The translations under genes were made by a program, and so were the position numbers. A DNA stretch of 64,000 nucleotides from JAJYRX01 sp041655275 (GTDB lineage Bacteria > Pseudomonadota > Gammaproteobacteria > Burkholderiales > Burkholderiaceae_B). Where the stretch lies: contig JBBAFU010000004.1 in assembly GCA_041655275.1 (NCBI GenBank), positions 124,001 through 188,000 of the forward strand. The letters are read 5' to 3'. The notes below the pieces were generated by a model, which saw only the letters and a program-made list of their open reading frames with translations, did not search any database and was not told the DNA's origin. Positions 1 through 9,664 of this stretch are shown piece by piece (positions within the stretch are counted from its first letter, which is position 1; each line of letters starts with the position of its first letter).

Positions 1-1639
1 TGCTGTGGATGAGGGCATCCGCCTGATTGCGCGCCTGGGCCAGATCGGCCACACGACGGTCATCAGCGGCATTCGCCTCGGCATCCTTGATCATGCGCTC
101 GACTTCCTCGTCGGTCAGGCCCGAGTTGGCCTTGATGGTGATCTTGTTTTCCTTGCCCGTACCCTTGTCCTTGGCGGACACATGCAGGATACCGTTGGCA
201 TCGATATCGAAGGTCACCTCGATCTGCGGCAGGCCACGCGGCGCGGGCGGAATGCCTTCCAGATTGAACTCGCCCAGGGCCTTGTTGCCGGCCGCGATCT
301 CGCGCTCGCCCTGGAACACCTTGATGGTGACCGCAGGCTGGTTATCGTCAGCCGTGGAGAAGACCTGCGAGTAGCGCGTGGGAATCGTGGTGTTCTTCTG
401 GATCATCTTCGTCATGACACCACCCAGGGTTTCTATCCCCAGGGACAGCGGCGTCACGTCGAGCAGCAGCACGTCCTGACGGTCACCCGCCAGCACCGAT
501 CCCTGGATGGCAGCCCCGGCGGCAACCGCCTCATCGGGGTTCACATCCTTGCGCGGCTCCTTGCCGAAGAAGTCCTTGACCTTCTCCTGCACCATGGGCA
601 TGCGCGACATGCCGCCCACCAGGATCACATCATCGATGTCGGAAACCTTGATGCCGGCATCCTTGATGGCCGTGCGGCAGGGCACGAGCGTACGCTCGAC
701 CAGCTCCTCGACCAAGGCCTCGAGCTTGGCACGCGTGACCTTCAGGTTCAGGTGCTTGGGACCGGAGGCATCCGCCGTGATGTAGGGCAGGTTGAGTTCG
801 GTCTGCTGCGTGGAGGACAGCTCGATCTTCGCCTTCTCGGCCGCTTCCTTCAGACGCTGCATGGCCAGCACGTCCTTGGAGAGATCGGCCCCGCTGTCCT
901 TGCGGAACTCGTCGATGACGTATTCGATCAGGCGCTGGTCGAAGTCTTCACCGCCGAGGAAAGTGTCGCCATTGGTGGACAGCACCTCGAACTGCTTTTC
1001 ACCATCGACATCCGCAATCTCGATGATGGAGACGTCGAACGTACCGCCGCCCAGATCATAGACGGCAATCTTGCGATCGCCCTTTTCGGCCTTGTCCAGA
1101 CCGAATGCCAGGGCTGCGGCCGTGGGTTCGTTGATGATGCGCTTGACTTCCAGGCCCGCGATGCGACCCGCATCCTTGGTGGCCTGACGCTGGCTGTCGT
1201 TGAAGTAGGCCGGCACGGTGATGACCGCCTCGGTCACCTCTTCGCCCAGATAGTCCTCGGCCGTCTTCTTCATCTTGCGCAGTACGTCGGCCGACACCTG
1301 GGGCGGTGCCAGCTGCTTGCCCTGGGCCTCGACCCAGGCATCGCCGTTATCCGCCCGGATGATCTTGTAGGGCATGAGCTCCATATCATGCTGCACCGCC
1401 TTCTCTTCGAACTTGCGGCCGATGAGACGCTTGACGGCGTAGAGCGTGTTCTGGGGATTGGTGACGGCCTGACGCTTGGCCGGGGCACCCACCAGGATTT
1501 CGCCATCGGCCATGTAGGCGACGATGGACGGTGTGGTGCGTGTACCTTCGGCATTCTCGATGATGCGGGGCTTGCCGCCGTCGAGCACGGCCACACAACT
1601 GTTGGTCGTGCCCAGGTCGATTCCGATGATTTTTGCCAT
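1..1639 (-). CDS. dnaK: Molecular chaperone DnaK (Hsp70), C-terminus outside window
   Basis: ATP-dependent Hsp70 chaperone that folds and protects cytosolic proteins with DnaJ and GrpE. The translation begins [18 protein letters not shown], the phosphate-1 loop of the actin-like ATPase. It continues through [21 protein letters not shown], the phosphate-2 loop [12 protein letters not shown], the adenosine motif [14 protein letters not shown] and the linker [14 protein letters not shown], and enters the substrate-binding domain. About 546 of some 640 residues are present; the stop codon lies left of base 1. It lies 103 bp downstream of grpE on the same strand and is probably transcribed from the heat-shock promoter in front of grpE. 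Identity is certain. Confidence 0.98.
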   Translation of the reverse strand, partial: MAKIIGIDLGTTNSCVAVLDGGKPRIIENAEGTRTTPSIVAYMADGEILVGAPAKRQAVTNPQNTLYAVKRLIGRKFEEKAVQHDMELMPYKIIRADNGDAWVEAQGKQLAPPQVSADVLRKMKKTAEDYLGEEVTEAVITVPAYFNDSQRQATKDAGRIAGLEVKRIINEPTAAALAFGLDKAEKGDRKIAVYDLGGGTFDVSIIEIADVDGEKQFEVLSTNGDTFLGGEDFDQRLIEYVIDEFRKDSGADLSKDVLAMQRLKEAAEKAKIELSSTQQTELNLPYITADASGPKHLNLKVTRAKLEALVEELVERTLVPCRTAIKDAGIKVSDIDDVILVGGMSRMPMVQEKVKDFFGKEPRKDVNPDEAVAAGAAIQGSVLAGDRQDVLLLDVTPLSLGIETLGGVMTKMIQKNTTIPTRYSQVFSTADDNQPAVTIKVFQGEREIAAGNKALGEFNLEGIPPAPRGLPQIEVTFDIDANGILHVSAKDKGTGKENKITIKANSGLTDEEVERMIKDAEANAADDRRVADLAQARNQADALIHS

Positions 1640-1742
1640 GTTTGCTTACTCTGCTGAAAAATGTGAAAGACTGAACCGCCAATGCTTCCCAGATGGGGAC
1701 GGTAACTGCGGTTTCAAGCCCCCCCGGGGCCGGACTGCGTCC

Positions 1743-2327
1743 TCAAGCCTGAGCGGGGGAAGCGCCGGCGGCGCCCGACGACACCATCACCATCGCCGGG
1801 CGCAGGACGCGGTCGGCAATCGTGTAGCCTTTCTGCAGACGCTGGGCAATGCAGCCTTCGGGCTGGTCACTGGGAATGGTCGCGATGGCCTGATGCAGAT
1901 GGGGATCGAAGCGCTCACCCGGCTCGGGTGCCACTTCCTTCAGTGCGTTGCGCTCGAAGGCATTGACCAGCTGCCTGAGCGTGGCCTGCACGCCTTCATG
2001 CCAGGCAGTCACATCCTGCCCGGCCTGGTCCAGCGCCGCTTCCAGGCTGTCCTTCACCGGCACCAGACTCTCGGCAAAGGCTTCTATGCCGAACTTGCGC
2101 GCCCTGGCCACGTCTTCCTGCGCGCGGCGGCGCACATTCTCGACCTCGGCCCGCGCGCGCAGCAACTCGTCATGATAGGCGGCCACCTGCTCCTGCGACT
2201 GGGCCAGCAAGGTGGTCCAGTCCTCGCCCGTGCCCGCACCTATGGTTTCGGGTTCGTTGTCCTGGGGCAGTTCGCTGGGGCCGTCCGCGGGTGGCTGGCT
2301 GGGGTCGTGTTCCGGGCTTCCCGACAT
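1743..2327 (-). CDS. grpE: Nucleotide exchange factor GrpE
   Basis: GrpE releases ADP from DnaK and acts as a thermosensor of the chaperone cycle. The 194-residue protein has an acidic, proline-rich disordered N-terminus (about 1-35), a long coiled-coil helix containing ELLRARAEVENVRRRAQED, and the C-terminal beta-domain with RFDPHLHQAI and the GYTIADRVLRPAMVMVS signature. The start codon has GGAGAA just upstream. The gene is the first of the grpE-dnaK pair and sits directly behind a sigma32-type promoter. Length and motifs are normal for Betaproteobacteria. Confidence 0.97.
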   Translation of the reverse strand: MSGSPEHDPSQPPADGPSELPQDNEPETIGAGTGEDWTTLLAQSQEQVAAYHDELLRARAEVENVRRRAQEDVARARKFGIEAFAESLVPVKDSLEAALDQAGQDVTAWHEGVQATLRQLVNAFERNALKEVAPEPGERFDPHLHQAIATIPSDQPEGCIAQRLQKGYTIADRVLRPAMVMVSSGAAGASPAQA

Positions 2328-2364
2328 CGCTGTTCTCCATGTGCATAGTTTGGGACTTCCACAA

Positions 2365-2392
2365 GAATGAGGGCGCTTGCCTCCATTTCAAG
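2365..2392 (-). promoter_or_regulatory. Sigma32-type heat-shock promoter of grpE
   Basis: On the minus strand the sequence reads CTTGAAA (2386-2392), a 14-bp spacer, then CTCATTC (2365-2371). It matches the RpoH consensus CTTGAAA-N11-16-CCCATNT, with the -35 element exact and the -10 element close. The expected start site is some 25-30 bp upstream of the grpE ATG. No CIRCE element (TTAGCACTC-N9-GAGTGCTAA) was seen here, so HrcA is not obviously acting on this promoter. Confidence 0.8.
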
Positions 2393-2402
2393 ATGTATTG
2401 CC

Positions 2403-2963
2403 TCAAAACTCATTCTGGATGCGCCGGTAGGCCTGGGCCAGGTTGATGTTGGTATGGATGACGGATTCGGAAAACTCGCGTGCCGCCTGGGGTACGCCGC
2501 GCAGGGCATTCAGGTCGGTGGCACGGGTGACGACGGTGGCCGAAGGCAGATAGAAACCCTCGGGGATGTCCTGGCCGTCGACGACGCAATTGTGCCGCAC
2601 GACAGCGTTGTCGCCCACGGCGCAATTGAAGAGAACCGTGTTGAAACCGATGAAGACATGGCCGCCCACCTGGCAGGGGCCATGTACGATGGACCGGTGG
2701 GCAATGGACGTATGCGCGCCGATGGTGACGGCGGCACCGTCCTTGGAATGGATGACCACACCATCCTGGATGTTCGAGTTGGCGCCGATGACGATGGGCT
2801 CCATATGGCCCTCCTCATCGACCTCGTCAGCACGGATCACCGCATACGGACCGATGAAGACGTGGGCGTCGACCGTGATCAGTCCGCACAGGATGGCGGT
2901 CGGATCGACAAAGGCGGTTTCATGGACGACCGGGTAGTCGCCGCGAGGGTTCTTTCGCAACAT
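2403..2963 (-). CDS. Gamma-carbonic-anhydrase-like left-handed beta-helix protein
   Basis: Hexapeptide-repeat protein of 186 residues in the gamma carbonic anhydrase/YrdA/CamH family, which forms trimers and binds a metal between subunits. Repeats such as VDAHVFIGPYAVIRAD and VTIGAHTSIAHRS build the beta-helix. The metal-ligand histidine candidates lie in VVIHSKDG and SIAHRSIVHG. The C-terminus is an alpha-helix packed on the coil. It is encoded between hemH and grpE on the same strand. Some family members hydrate CO2, but many lack activity, so the reaction is an inference from the family. Confidence 0.85.
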   Translation of the reverse strand: MLRKNPRGDYPVVHETAFVDPTAILCGLITVDAHVFIGPYAVIRADEVDEEGHMEPIVIGANSNIQDGVVIHSKDGAAVTIGAHTSIAHRSIVHGPCQVGGHVFIGFNTVLFNCAVGDNAVVRHNCVVDGQDIPEGFYLPSATVVTRATDLNALRGVPQAAREFSESVIHTNINLAQAYRRIQNEF

Positions 2964-3029
2964 GGGGTTTGATTCCGAAAAAGGAAATGAGCCTCCAGTT
3001 TATAGCGAAACCGCCGTCGGCCCGCCGGC

Positions 3030-4109
3030 TCACGCGTCGGCGGGAATCCCCGGCCAGCCCTGAAGCTCGCGCACCACCAGATCCTCGAGCACGGCTATCC
3101 AGTCCTCGCGCGCGTTCAGACAGGGAATGTAATTCAATGTCTCGCCGCCCTCTTCAACAAAGGCATCGCGGCATTCGATCTGGATTTCCTCCAGCGTTTC
3201 CAGACAATCGGACACGAATCCCGGACAGATCACATCCACACGCCTGACACCCTCGCGCGCCCACTGGCGCAAGGTCGGTTCAGTATAGGGCTGAAGCCAG
3301 GCCTGCGCGCCGAAGCGACTCTGGAATGACACGTGCACCAGCGCGCCCGCCTCGCCCAGCTGATCCGCCAGGAGGCGGGCGGTTTCCATGCAGTCGCGAT
3401 GATAGGGGTCGCCGCGTTCCACCATGCGCCAGGGCAGACCGTGAAAGCTGAGCAGCAGACGATCGGGCAGGCCCTTTTCCTGCCACAGCTCCTGCACCTG
3501 GCTGGCGAGCGCCGCGATATAGCCGGGATGGGTGTGAAAGCGCTTGATGCTGCGCACGGCAGGCTGGTTACGCCGTCGGGCAAGCGCCCGGCAGGCATGA
3601 TCGACCGCCGTAGCCGTGGTGGTGGCCGAATACTGGGGGTAGAGCGGCACCAGCAGGACATGCTCGCACCGGGCAGCCTGCAACTGGGCCAGACCATGGG
3701 CTGTCGAGGGGTTGCCATAGCGCATGCCCACCGCCACCCGCACCGGCAGCGCCCGCGCATCCAGGCGCTGTTGCAGTGCCTGCGCCTGCGCCTCGCTCCA
3801 GACGAGCAGGGGCGAGCCCTCTTCCATCCAGATATCGGCGTAGCGCGGCACCAGCTTTGCCGGCCGGCGCGCCAGCACAAGCCCACGCAGTATGGGCTGC
3901 CAGAGCAGGGCCGGCAGCTCGATCACGCGCGGGTCGGACAGGAATTCCCGCAGATAACGGCGGATGTCGGGGGCCGTGGGCGTGTCGGGCGTGCCGAGAT
4001 TGATGAGCAGCACACCCAGCGGCGCCGGCGCCCTGGGGGCGGGCGTGGTGCTGAAAGCGTGGTCGTCGACGGATTCGGGAAGATAGGAAGGGGATAGTAG
4101 AGCGGCCAT
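3030..4109 (-). CDS. hemH: Ferrochelatase HemH
   Basis: Inserts Fe2+ into protoporphyrin IX, the last step of protoheme synthesis. The 359-residue protein starts with a variable 30-residue lead, then GVLLINLGTPDTPTAPDIRRYLREFLSDPRVIE, typical of proteobacterial HemH. The catalytic histidine is in LLSFHGLPWRMV and the glutamate in SDCLETLEEIQIE. An internal ATG closer to GVLLINLG is not available, so the long N-terminus is kept. It lies 32 bp downstream of hrcA on the same strand, the usual Bordetella-like order. Confidence 0.96.
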   Translation of the reverse strand: MAALLSPSYLPESVDDHAFSTTPAPRAPAPLGVLLINLGTPDTPTAPDIRRYLREFLSDPRVIELPALLWQPILRGLVLARRPAKLVPRYADIWMEEGSPLLVWSEAQAQALQQRLDARALPVRVAVGMRYGNPSTAHGLAQLQAARCEHVLLVPLYPQYSATTTATAVDHACRALARRRNQPAVRSIKRFHTHPGYIAALASQVQELWQEKGLPDRLLLSFHGLPWRMVERGDPYHRDCMETARLLADQLGEAGALVHVSFQSRFGAQAWLQPYTEPTLRQWAREGVRRVDVICPGFVSDCLETLEEIQIECRDAFVEEGGETLNYIPCLNAREDWIAVLEDLVVRELQGWPGIPADA

Positions 4110-4141
4110 GGATTGGAAAGTGAGGGCCTGCGGATAACAGG

Positions 4142-5152
4142 CTAGGATTTGCCTTCGCTCAGGGCATTGGACAGGAGACGGGCGGTGATGTCGACAATGG
4201 GAATGACCCGGTCGTAGGCCATGCGCGATGGCCCTATGACGCCCAGCGTGCCGACGACTGTACCATCGACGCCGTAGGGTGCGGTCACCACCGAGACATC
4301 GTCGAGCGGCACGAGCTGCGAATCGCCGCCGATGTAGATCTGCACCCCCTGGGCGCGCGTACTGACATCGAGCAGCTGGAGGAGCTCGGACTTTTTTTCG
4401 AACAGGGTGAACATGCCGCGCAGGCGGTCGAGATCGGATGTGATGTCGCTGATATCGAGCAGCTTGCTTTCGCCCGAGATGACCACGGTTTCGTCCGTAT
4501 CGGGAGCGGCCGTGCCGGCCTCGACCGCGGCTTCCATCAGGCGCGAGATGTCCTCGCGCAGGCTGACCAGCTGTGCGGCCAGACGCGTCCTGACCTGGGC
4601 AAAGGACATGCCGGCAAAATGCTGGTTGAAGAAAGCCGCCGCTTCGGACAGCTCCTGCCCGGAATAGTCGCGCCGCACGAACAGGATGCGGTTCTGTACA
4701 TCACCGTCGGGCGTGACAATGATGAGCAGCACCCGCGTGTCGGACAGGCGGATGAATTCGATCTGGCGAAATACCTGGGTGCGCCGCGGCGCCAGCACGA
4801 CACCGGCAAACTGCGAGAGATTGGACAGCAATGCGGCGGCTGAGGCCACGGTACGGCCGGTCTCGGCTGCAGGAAGCAGACGGCGCACCTTGCTTGCCGG
4901 GGGCGCCTCGAACTCGCGCGCGGCCAGCAGCCGGTCCACAAACAGCCGGTAACCTTGCGGCGTGGGCACGCGCCCCGAGGATGTATGCGGGCTGTGAATG
5001 AGGCCAAGATCCTCGAGGTCGGCCATGACATTGCGGATGGTGGCCGGCGAGAGCTCGAACATCTTGGAAAGCGTGCGCGAGCCGACAGGCTGCCCTTCGG
5101 CGATGTAACGCTCGATCAGGGCTTTCAACAATGCATTTGCTCTCTCGTCCAT
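4142..5152 (-). CDS. hrcA: Heat-inducible transcription repressor HrcA
   Basis: DNA-binding repressor that normally binds CIRCE elements and is folded by GroEL, so that it reports free chaperonin. The 336-residue protein opens with [28 protein letters not shown] and a winged helix ([21 protein letters not shown]), followed by a GAF-like dimerisation region and the C-terminal stretch [34 protein letters not shown] that identifies HrcA. It is divergent from nadK across 125 bp. No CIRCE operator is visible in the window, so its target is likely groESL elsewhere. Confidence 0.97.
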   Translation of the reverse strand: MDERANALLKALIERYIAEGQPVGSRTLSKMFELSPATIRNVMADLEDLGLIHSPHTSSGRVPTPQGYRLFVDRLLAAREFEAPPASKVRRLLPAAETGRTVASAAALLSNLSQFAGVVLAPRRTQVFRQIEFIRLSDTRVLLIIVTPDGDVQNRILFVRRDYSGQELSEAAAFFNQHFAGMSFAQVRTRLAAQLVSLREDISRLMEAAVEAGTAAPDTDETVVISGESKLLDISDITSDLDRLRGMFTLFEKKSELLQLLDVSTRAQGVQIYIGGDSQLVPLDDVSVVTAPYGVDGTVVGTLGVIGPSRMAYDRVIPIVDITARLLSNALSEGKS

Positions 5153-5218
5153 GGCATCATTTTAGTGTATGGATGCGATTCCCGGGCGCCATGGTGCAAT
5201 GGGCGTGCAAAGCCCCCC

Positions 5219-5224
5219 TATAAT
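5219..5224 (+). promoter_or_regulatory. Candidate -10 element for nadK (TATAAT)
   Basis: A perfect TATAAT lies 54 bp upstream of the nadK ATG. The best -35 match, TGCAAT at 5195-5200, is weak at a spacing of 18. It is proposed as the sigma70 promoter of nadK-recN. Confidence 0.45.
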
Positions 5225-5277
5225 TGTCCGGAGCTCCCCCAACCCGTCATCCCGCTTGGCCGGGCAAGGTTCACATC

Positions 5278-6177
5278 ATGCACTTCAATACCGTGGGCAT
5301 CATCGGCCGGTACCAGGACAGTGGCCTGGACGGCCCCCTGCGCAACATTGCCGCCACGCTCGTACGTGCGGGCTGCGAAGTAGTGCTTGAAAGCGACACG
5401 GCGAGCAATACCGGCATCACCGATATCGAGGCGGTCGATTATTCCGCGCTCGGCAAACGGGCCGATCTGGTGATCGTCATGGGCGGTGACGGCACCCTGC
5501 TGGGTGCCGCACGCGAGCTGGCCTGCAGTGGTGTGCCGCTGCTGGGCATCAACCACGGGCGGCTGGGCTTCATCACCGACATTCCCGTGCACAACGCCAC
5601 TCTTGCGCTCGAGCAGGTACTCCAGGGCAACTACACCTGCGAAGACCGTACCATGCTCGAAGGACGGGTGGTGCGTGATGGCGAGACACTGTTCTCGGGC
5701 CTGGCGCTCAATGACGTGGTGGTCAACCGCGCGGGCCGGGGCGGGATGATAGAGCTGCGCGTCGAGCACGACGGCCTCTTCATGTATACACAGAGGGCGG
5801 ACGGCCTCATCATCGCAACGCCCACCGGCTCCACAGCCTATTCGCTGTCGGCCAGCGGCCCCATCATGCACCCGCGCCTGAGCGCCATACTGCTGGTGCC
5901 CGTGGCACCGCAGACCCTGTCCAACCGCCCCATCGTCCTGCCCGACTCGGGCACACTCAGCCTGACCATCAATGCCCTGGCGCGTGTGGAAACCGGTGCC
6001 AGCGTGCACTTCGACATGCAGACCTGGTCCGACTGCCAGGTGGGCGATCGCATCGACGTGCGACGCGCCAGTCACAGCCTGCGCCTGCTGCATCCCACCG
6101 GCTACAGCTTCTTCTCCACATTGCGCCGCAAATTGCACTGGAACCGGCTGCCCCAGCCCACTGACGACATCGACTGA
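5278..6177 (+). CDS. nadK: NAD kinase
   Basis: Phosphorylates NAD+ to NADP+ in the cytosol. The protein of 299 residues has the family motifs in order: VIVMGGDGTLLGAAREL (GGDG phosphate-binding/catalytic motif), LGINHGRLGFITDI, the NE/D-like segment LNDVVVNRAG, and the donor-site loop ATPTGSTAYSLSASGPI. The ATG at 5278 was chosen over an upstream in-frame start because it begins the conserved MHFNTVGIIGRY segment and leaves the promoter free. recN starts 7 bp after its stop, so the two form an operon. Confidence 0.97.
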   Translation: MHFNTVGIIGRYQDSGLDGPLRNIAATLVRAGCEVVLESDTASNTGITDIEAVDYSALGKRADLVIVMGGDGTLLGAARELACSGVPLLGINHGRLGFITDIPVHNATLALEQVLQGNYTCEDRTMLEGRVVRDGETLFSGLALNDVVVNRAGRGGMIELRVEHDGLFMYTQRADGLIIATPTGSTAYSLSASGPIMHPRLSAILLVPVAPQTLSNRPIVLPDSGTLSLTINALARVETGASVHFDMQTWSDCQVGDRIDVRRASHSLRLLHPTGYSFFSTLRRKLHWNRLPQPTDDID

Positions 6178-6184
6178 GCCCAGC

Positions 6185-7828
6185 ATGCTGTGTGCCCTCA
6201 CCCTGCGCGATTTTGTCATCGTCGACACACTGGACATCAGCTTCGAGGCCGGCTTCACGGTCTTCTCGGGCGAAACCGGGGCCGGCAAATCCATACTCAT
6301 CGACGCGCTGTCATTGACATTGGGCGCGCGCGGCGATGCCGGCATGGTACGCCCCGGCGCACAGCGGGCCGACATTACCGCCGGCTTCGATGTCCCCGAA
6401 AGTCTGAAAGCCTGGCTGGATGAGCACGCGATCGATGCGCAGGACGGACTGATGCTGCGGCGCACCATCGACCGGGAGGGACGCAGCCGCGCCTTCATCA
6501 ACGGTCTGCCGGCCACCGTGACACAGCTGCGCACCCTGGGAGAGCATCTGGTCGACATCCATGGCCAGCACGCCCACCAGAGCCTGCTGCACGCACGCCA
6601 GCAGCGTGAACTGCTGGACACCCATGGCGGCCATGCCGGCGTGCTGGAAAAGCTGCAGCGGGCCTGGCAGGACTGGCAGGCGGCACAAGAAGCGCTCGAA
6701 CTGGCACGGCAACAGGCGGGCGAACGTCAGGCACGCATGGATCATCTGCAGTGGCGGCTCGACGAGCTCGCAGCCCTGGCGCCGGGCGCCGAAGAATGGA
6801 ACGAACTGACCGCCACCCATCACCGGCTGGCCCATGCACGTGCCCTGCTTGACGGCGGATCACAGGCGCTTGAAGCACTGGATGACGATGAGCGTGGCGC
6901 ACGCCGCCTGCTGCTGCAGGCGCGGCACAGCCTGGAGCCCCTGCTGCAGCACGATGCCCGTCTTGCCGACATGCTCGACAGCCTGGACTCCGCCCTCATC
7001 GCCAGCGACACCGCCATCTCCGACCTGAATGCCTACCTGAGCCGTCTGGAGCTCGATCCTGATGCACTGGAGCAGGCCGAAGCGCGCATGTCGGCCATCT
7101 TCGGCCTGGCGCGCCGGCTCAACAGTCCGCCCGAAGCGCTGCCTGCCCTGCAGCAGGCGCTGCAGACGGAAATGCAAGACTTGCAGGCGGCCTCATCGCT
7201 GGACGCACTATCGAGTGCCGTGGAAGCGGCACACCTTGAATATCAGCATCATGCCGACACGCTCGGCCGGCAACGCCGCAAGACCGCACAACGCCTGGGC
7301 GAACAGGTTACCCGGGTCATGCAGGCATTGGCCATGGAGGGCGGTGCCTTCGACGTGGGGCTGACACCCTGCGCACCCGGCCCCCATGGCTGCGAGGCCG
7401 TCAGCTTCCAGGTGGCAGGCCATGCGGGAGCGCCCTTGCGCCCGCTGGCGAAGGTGGCCTCCGGTGGCGAACTTGCGCGTATCTCGCTGGCGCTGTCCGT
7501 CATTGCCAGTCAGGCGGCGCGCGTACCCACCCTGATATTCGACGAGGTGGATGCCGGCATCGGCGGTGGCGTGGCCGAGGTGGTGGGCCGGCTGCTGCGT
7601 GATCTGGGCAAACGCCACCAGGTGCTGTGCGTGACCCATCTGGCGCAGGTGGCGGCGCGCGGCCGGCAGCACTTCGAAGTCCGCAAGGCCACACAGGACG
7701 GGGAGACGATATCGCGCATCACGGCGCTGGACGACGCGGGACGCGTAGAGGAAATTGCGCGCATGCTGGGCGGCCTGACCATTACCGACACCACCCGTCG
7801 CCACGCCATGGAGATGCTGGCAGGCTGA
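6185..7828 (+). CDS. recN: DNA repair protein RecN
   Basis: SMC-like ATPase that tethers broken DNA during double-strand break repair. The 547-residue protein begins MLCALTLRDFVIVDTLDISF and has Walker A SGETGAGKSILIDAL within the first 40 residues. The arms are a heptad-like coiled coil (about 150-370) rich in Ala, Leu and Gln, followed by the ABC signature KVASGGELARISLALSV and Walker B PTLIFDEVDAGIGGG, then CVTHLAQVAA. Length is standard (about 550). No LexA box was recognised upstream, as expected for an internal operon gene after nadK. Confidence 0.97.
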   Translation: MLCALTLRDFVIVDTLDISFEAGFTVFSGETGAGKSILIDALSLTLGARGDAGMVRPGAQRADITAGFDVPESLKAWLDEHAIDAQDGLMLRRTIDREGRSRAFINGLPATVTQLRTLGEHLVDIHGQHAHQSLLHARQQRELLDTHGGHAGVLEKLQRAWQDWQAAQEALELARQQAGERQARMDHLQWRLDELAALAPGAEEWNELTATHHRLAHARALLDGGSQALEALDDDERGARRLLLQARHSLEPLLQHDARLADMLDSLDSALIASDTAISDLNAYLSRLELDPDALEQAEARMSAIFGLARRLNSPPEALPALQQALQTEMQDLQAASSLDALSSAVEAAHLEYQHHADTLGRQRRKTAQRLGEQVTRVMQALAMEGGAFDVGLTPCAPGPHGCEAVSFQVAGHAGAPLRPLAKVASGGELARISLALSVIASQAARVPTLIFDEVDAGIGGGVAEVVGRLLRDLGKRHQVLCVTHLAQVAARGRQHFEVRKATQDGETISRITALDDAGRVEEIARMLGGLTITDTTRRHAMEMLAG

Positions 7829-7856
7829 ACCGGCCCGCCCGATGTGCTTCCGGGGA

Positions 7857-8306
7857 TTAGCGCCCGTCCCGGTTTTCCTTGCCCCCTTTCTGGGCCTCCA
7901 GGCATGAAGCACAGATGCCATACAGCATCATGGTATGGCTTTCGAGCACAAAGCCGTGCTCACGTGCGATCTCATGCTGGCGCTTTTCGATATTCTTCTC
8001 ATAGAATTCGACCACCTTGCCGCAACTGGTGCAGATGAGGTGATCGTGATGATCGCCATCATTCATTTCGAACACGGCACGCGTGCCATCAAACTGGCTG
8101 CGTGTGAGTATGCCCGCCTGTTCGAACTGGGTGAGCACACGATACACGGTGGCCAGGCCGATATCCACATCCTCTGCCATCAGCGTACGGTACACATCCT
8201 CGGCACTCTGGTGACGCGGATCGGCACGACGAAAAATGTCCAGAATCTTGAGACGAGGAAAGGTGGCCTTGAGCCCGGCGCTCTTCAGTTCGTTCTGATC
8301 ATCCAT
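7857..8306 (-). CDS. fur: Ferric uptake regulator Fur
   Basis: Iron-responsive repressor of iron uptake and storage genes. The 149-residue protein has the N-terminal winged helix ([16 protein letters not shown], then [20 protein letters not shown]) and the C-terminal metal-binding domain with [16 protein letters not shown] and CASC, which supply the regulatory and structural metal sites. It is divergent from bamE and convergent with recN, a conserved arrangement in Burkholderiales. A poor Fur-box-like stretch (TTATGATAA near 8371) lies between fur and bamE. Confidence 0.97.
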   Translation of the reverse strand: MDDQNELKSAGLKATFPRLKILDIFRRADPRHQSAEDVYRTLMAEDVDIGLATVYRVLTQFEQAGILTRSQFDGTRAVFEMNDGDHHDHLICTSCGKVVEFYEKNIEKRQHEIAREHGFVLESHTMMLYGICASCLEAQKGGKENRDGR

Positions 8307-8414
8307 GGAAAATCCCAGCGCAAGAAATGATGTTTGAAGCCTACGGTATCATGGTCGGCGATTGCAGGCATTATGATAACGACTTTACCGACTTCACCCA
8401 CCAAGAGGCACGAT

Positions 8415-8822
8415 GTGCTGACGACAGCCAAACCATTATCGACGATTGTGCGGGCCGGGCTTGCAGCAACCGCACTGGCCGCCATGCTATCGGGCTGTGG
8501 CGCGGGCAAGTGGGGCTTCCCATACAAGCAGGACATCCAGCAGGGCAACTGGATTACGGCACGGCAGGTGGCCCAGCTGGAACAAGGCATGTCACACGAG
8601 CAGGTACGCTACCTGCTGGGCACGCCCACGCTTCAGAATGTGTTTCGCGATGACCGCTGGGACTACCCCTACTATAACAAGCCCGGCTATGGCGATTCGG
8701 AACTGCGCCGCTTTACCGTATGGTTCGAGGACGGCGCCCTGGTCAGCTGGTCGGGCGACGAGCAACCCGATCGCCAGCCTTTCGAGAAGGCCGATACCGG
8801 CATGACCGACACCGACCGATAG
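8415..8822 (+). CDS. bamE: Outer-membrane assembly lipoprotein BamE (SmpA/OmlA)
   Basis: Small lipoprotein of the BAM complex that helps insert beta-barrel proteins in the outer membrane. The signal peptide ends in the lipobox LSGC, followed by the SmpA/OmlA domain (ARQVAQLEQGMSHEQVRYLLGTPTLQNVF, WDYPYYNK, LRRFTVWFEDGALVSW). A GTG at 8415 is chosen because AAGAGG lies 6 bp upstream and a signal peptide of normal length follows. Upstream in-frame ATGs at 8373 and 8334 would add residues before the signal sequence. The resulting protein has 135 residues. Confidence 0.9.
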   Translation: MLTTAKPLSTIVRAGLAATALAAMLSGCGAGKWGFPYKQDIQQGNWITARQVAQLEQGMSHEQVRYLLGTPTLQNVFRDDRWDYPYYNKPGYGDSELRRFTVWFEDGALVSWSGDEQPDRQPFEKADTGMTDTDR

Positions 8823-8849
8823 CCAATCACGTTGAACACAGAGGAAGAG

Positions 8850-9647
8850 ATGCGCATTGCCATCGCTGGAGCCAACGGCCGCATGGGCCGCATGTTGATT
8901 GAAGCCGTCCTGCAAAGCAGCGATCTCAAGCTGGCTGCGGCCCTGGAACAGACCGGCGCGTCCGTGCTGGGACAGGACGCCGGCCATTTCCTTGGAACCG
9001 AAACGGGCATCCTCATCAGCGATGATCTGGATGTCCTGTCCGGGGCCGACTGCCTGATCGACTTCACCCGGCCGGAAGCCAGCGAGGCCCACCTGCAGGC
9101 CTGCCTGCGTCACGGCATCAAGTGCGTGATCGGCACCACCGGCTTCGATACGGCGGGGCGCCAGGCCATCTACAGTGCCGGGCAGAAGATTGCCATCGTG
9201 TTTGCACCCAACATGAGTGTGGGCGTCAATGCCAGCCTGCGTCTCATCAGCATGGCGGCACGCCTGCTGGCCGGCGGCTATGACGCGGAAGTCTTCGAGG
9301 CCCACCATCGCAACAAGGTGGATGCGCCTTCGGGTACGGCGCTTGCCATGGGCGAGGCGGTTGCCCGCGCCTGGGGCAAGGAGCTGGATGATATTGCCGA
9401 CTGGGCACGCCACGGCATCACCGGCGAGCGCGAAGACGGCCGTATCGGGTTTTCTGTCGTGCGCGGCGGTGACATCGTGGGTGAACACACCGTCTTCTTC
9501 TGCGGTGCCGGCGAACGCGTGGAAATCACACACCGCTCGACCAGCCGTGCCACCTACGCCCAGGGCAGCCTGCGTGCCGCGCGCTTCCTGGCGCGCAAGG
9601 ATTTCGGCGTCTTCGACATGCAGGACGTGCTCGCCCTGGTTGCCTGA
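8850..9647 (+). CDS. dapB: 4-hydroxy-tetrahydrodipicolinate reductase
   Basis: NAD(P)H-dependent reductase of the lysine/diaminopimelate pathway. The 265-residue protein begins [19 protein letters not shown], a Rossmann GxxGRMG dinucleotide motif. It also has [19 protein letters not shown] and the catalytic [16 protein letters not shown] segment. The ATG at 8850 is preceded by GAGGAAGAG; the TTG 18 bp upstream is less likely. It starts 27 bp after bamE and may share its transcript. It converges with murB. Confidence 0.97.
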   Translation: MRIAIAGANGRMGRMLIEAVLQSSDLKLAAALEQTGASVLGQDAGHFLGTETGILISDDLDVLSGADCLIDFTRPEASEAHLQACLRHGIKCVIGTTGFDTAGRQAIYSAGQKIAIVFAPNMSVGVNASLRLISMAARLLAGGYDAEVFEAHHRNKVDAPSGTALAMGEAVARAWGKELDDIADWARHGITGEREDGRIGFSVVRGGDIVGEHTVFFCGAGERVEITHRSTSRATYAQGSLRAARFLARKDFGVFDMQDVLALVA

Positions 9648-9663
9648 CCGGCCATACCGGTCA
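9645..9663. terminator. Hairpin between convergent dapB and murB
   Basis: TGACCGG-CCATA-CCGGTCA is a perfect 7-bp inverted repeat that begins in the dapB stop codon and ends just before the murB stop. It has no flanking T-run in either direction, so it is only a weak bidirectional terminator candidate. Confidence 0.3.
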
Positions 9664-9664
9664 T

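Noticed and set aside
5..1657. Long plus-strand open frame opposite dnaK
   Set aside because: It is the mirror frame of the dnaK coding strand in GC-rich DNA; the minus strand gives a textbook DnaK protein.
8371..8379. Fur box between fur and bamE
   Set aside because: Only a short TTATGATAA core matches; it does not extend into the 19-bp palindrome.
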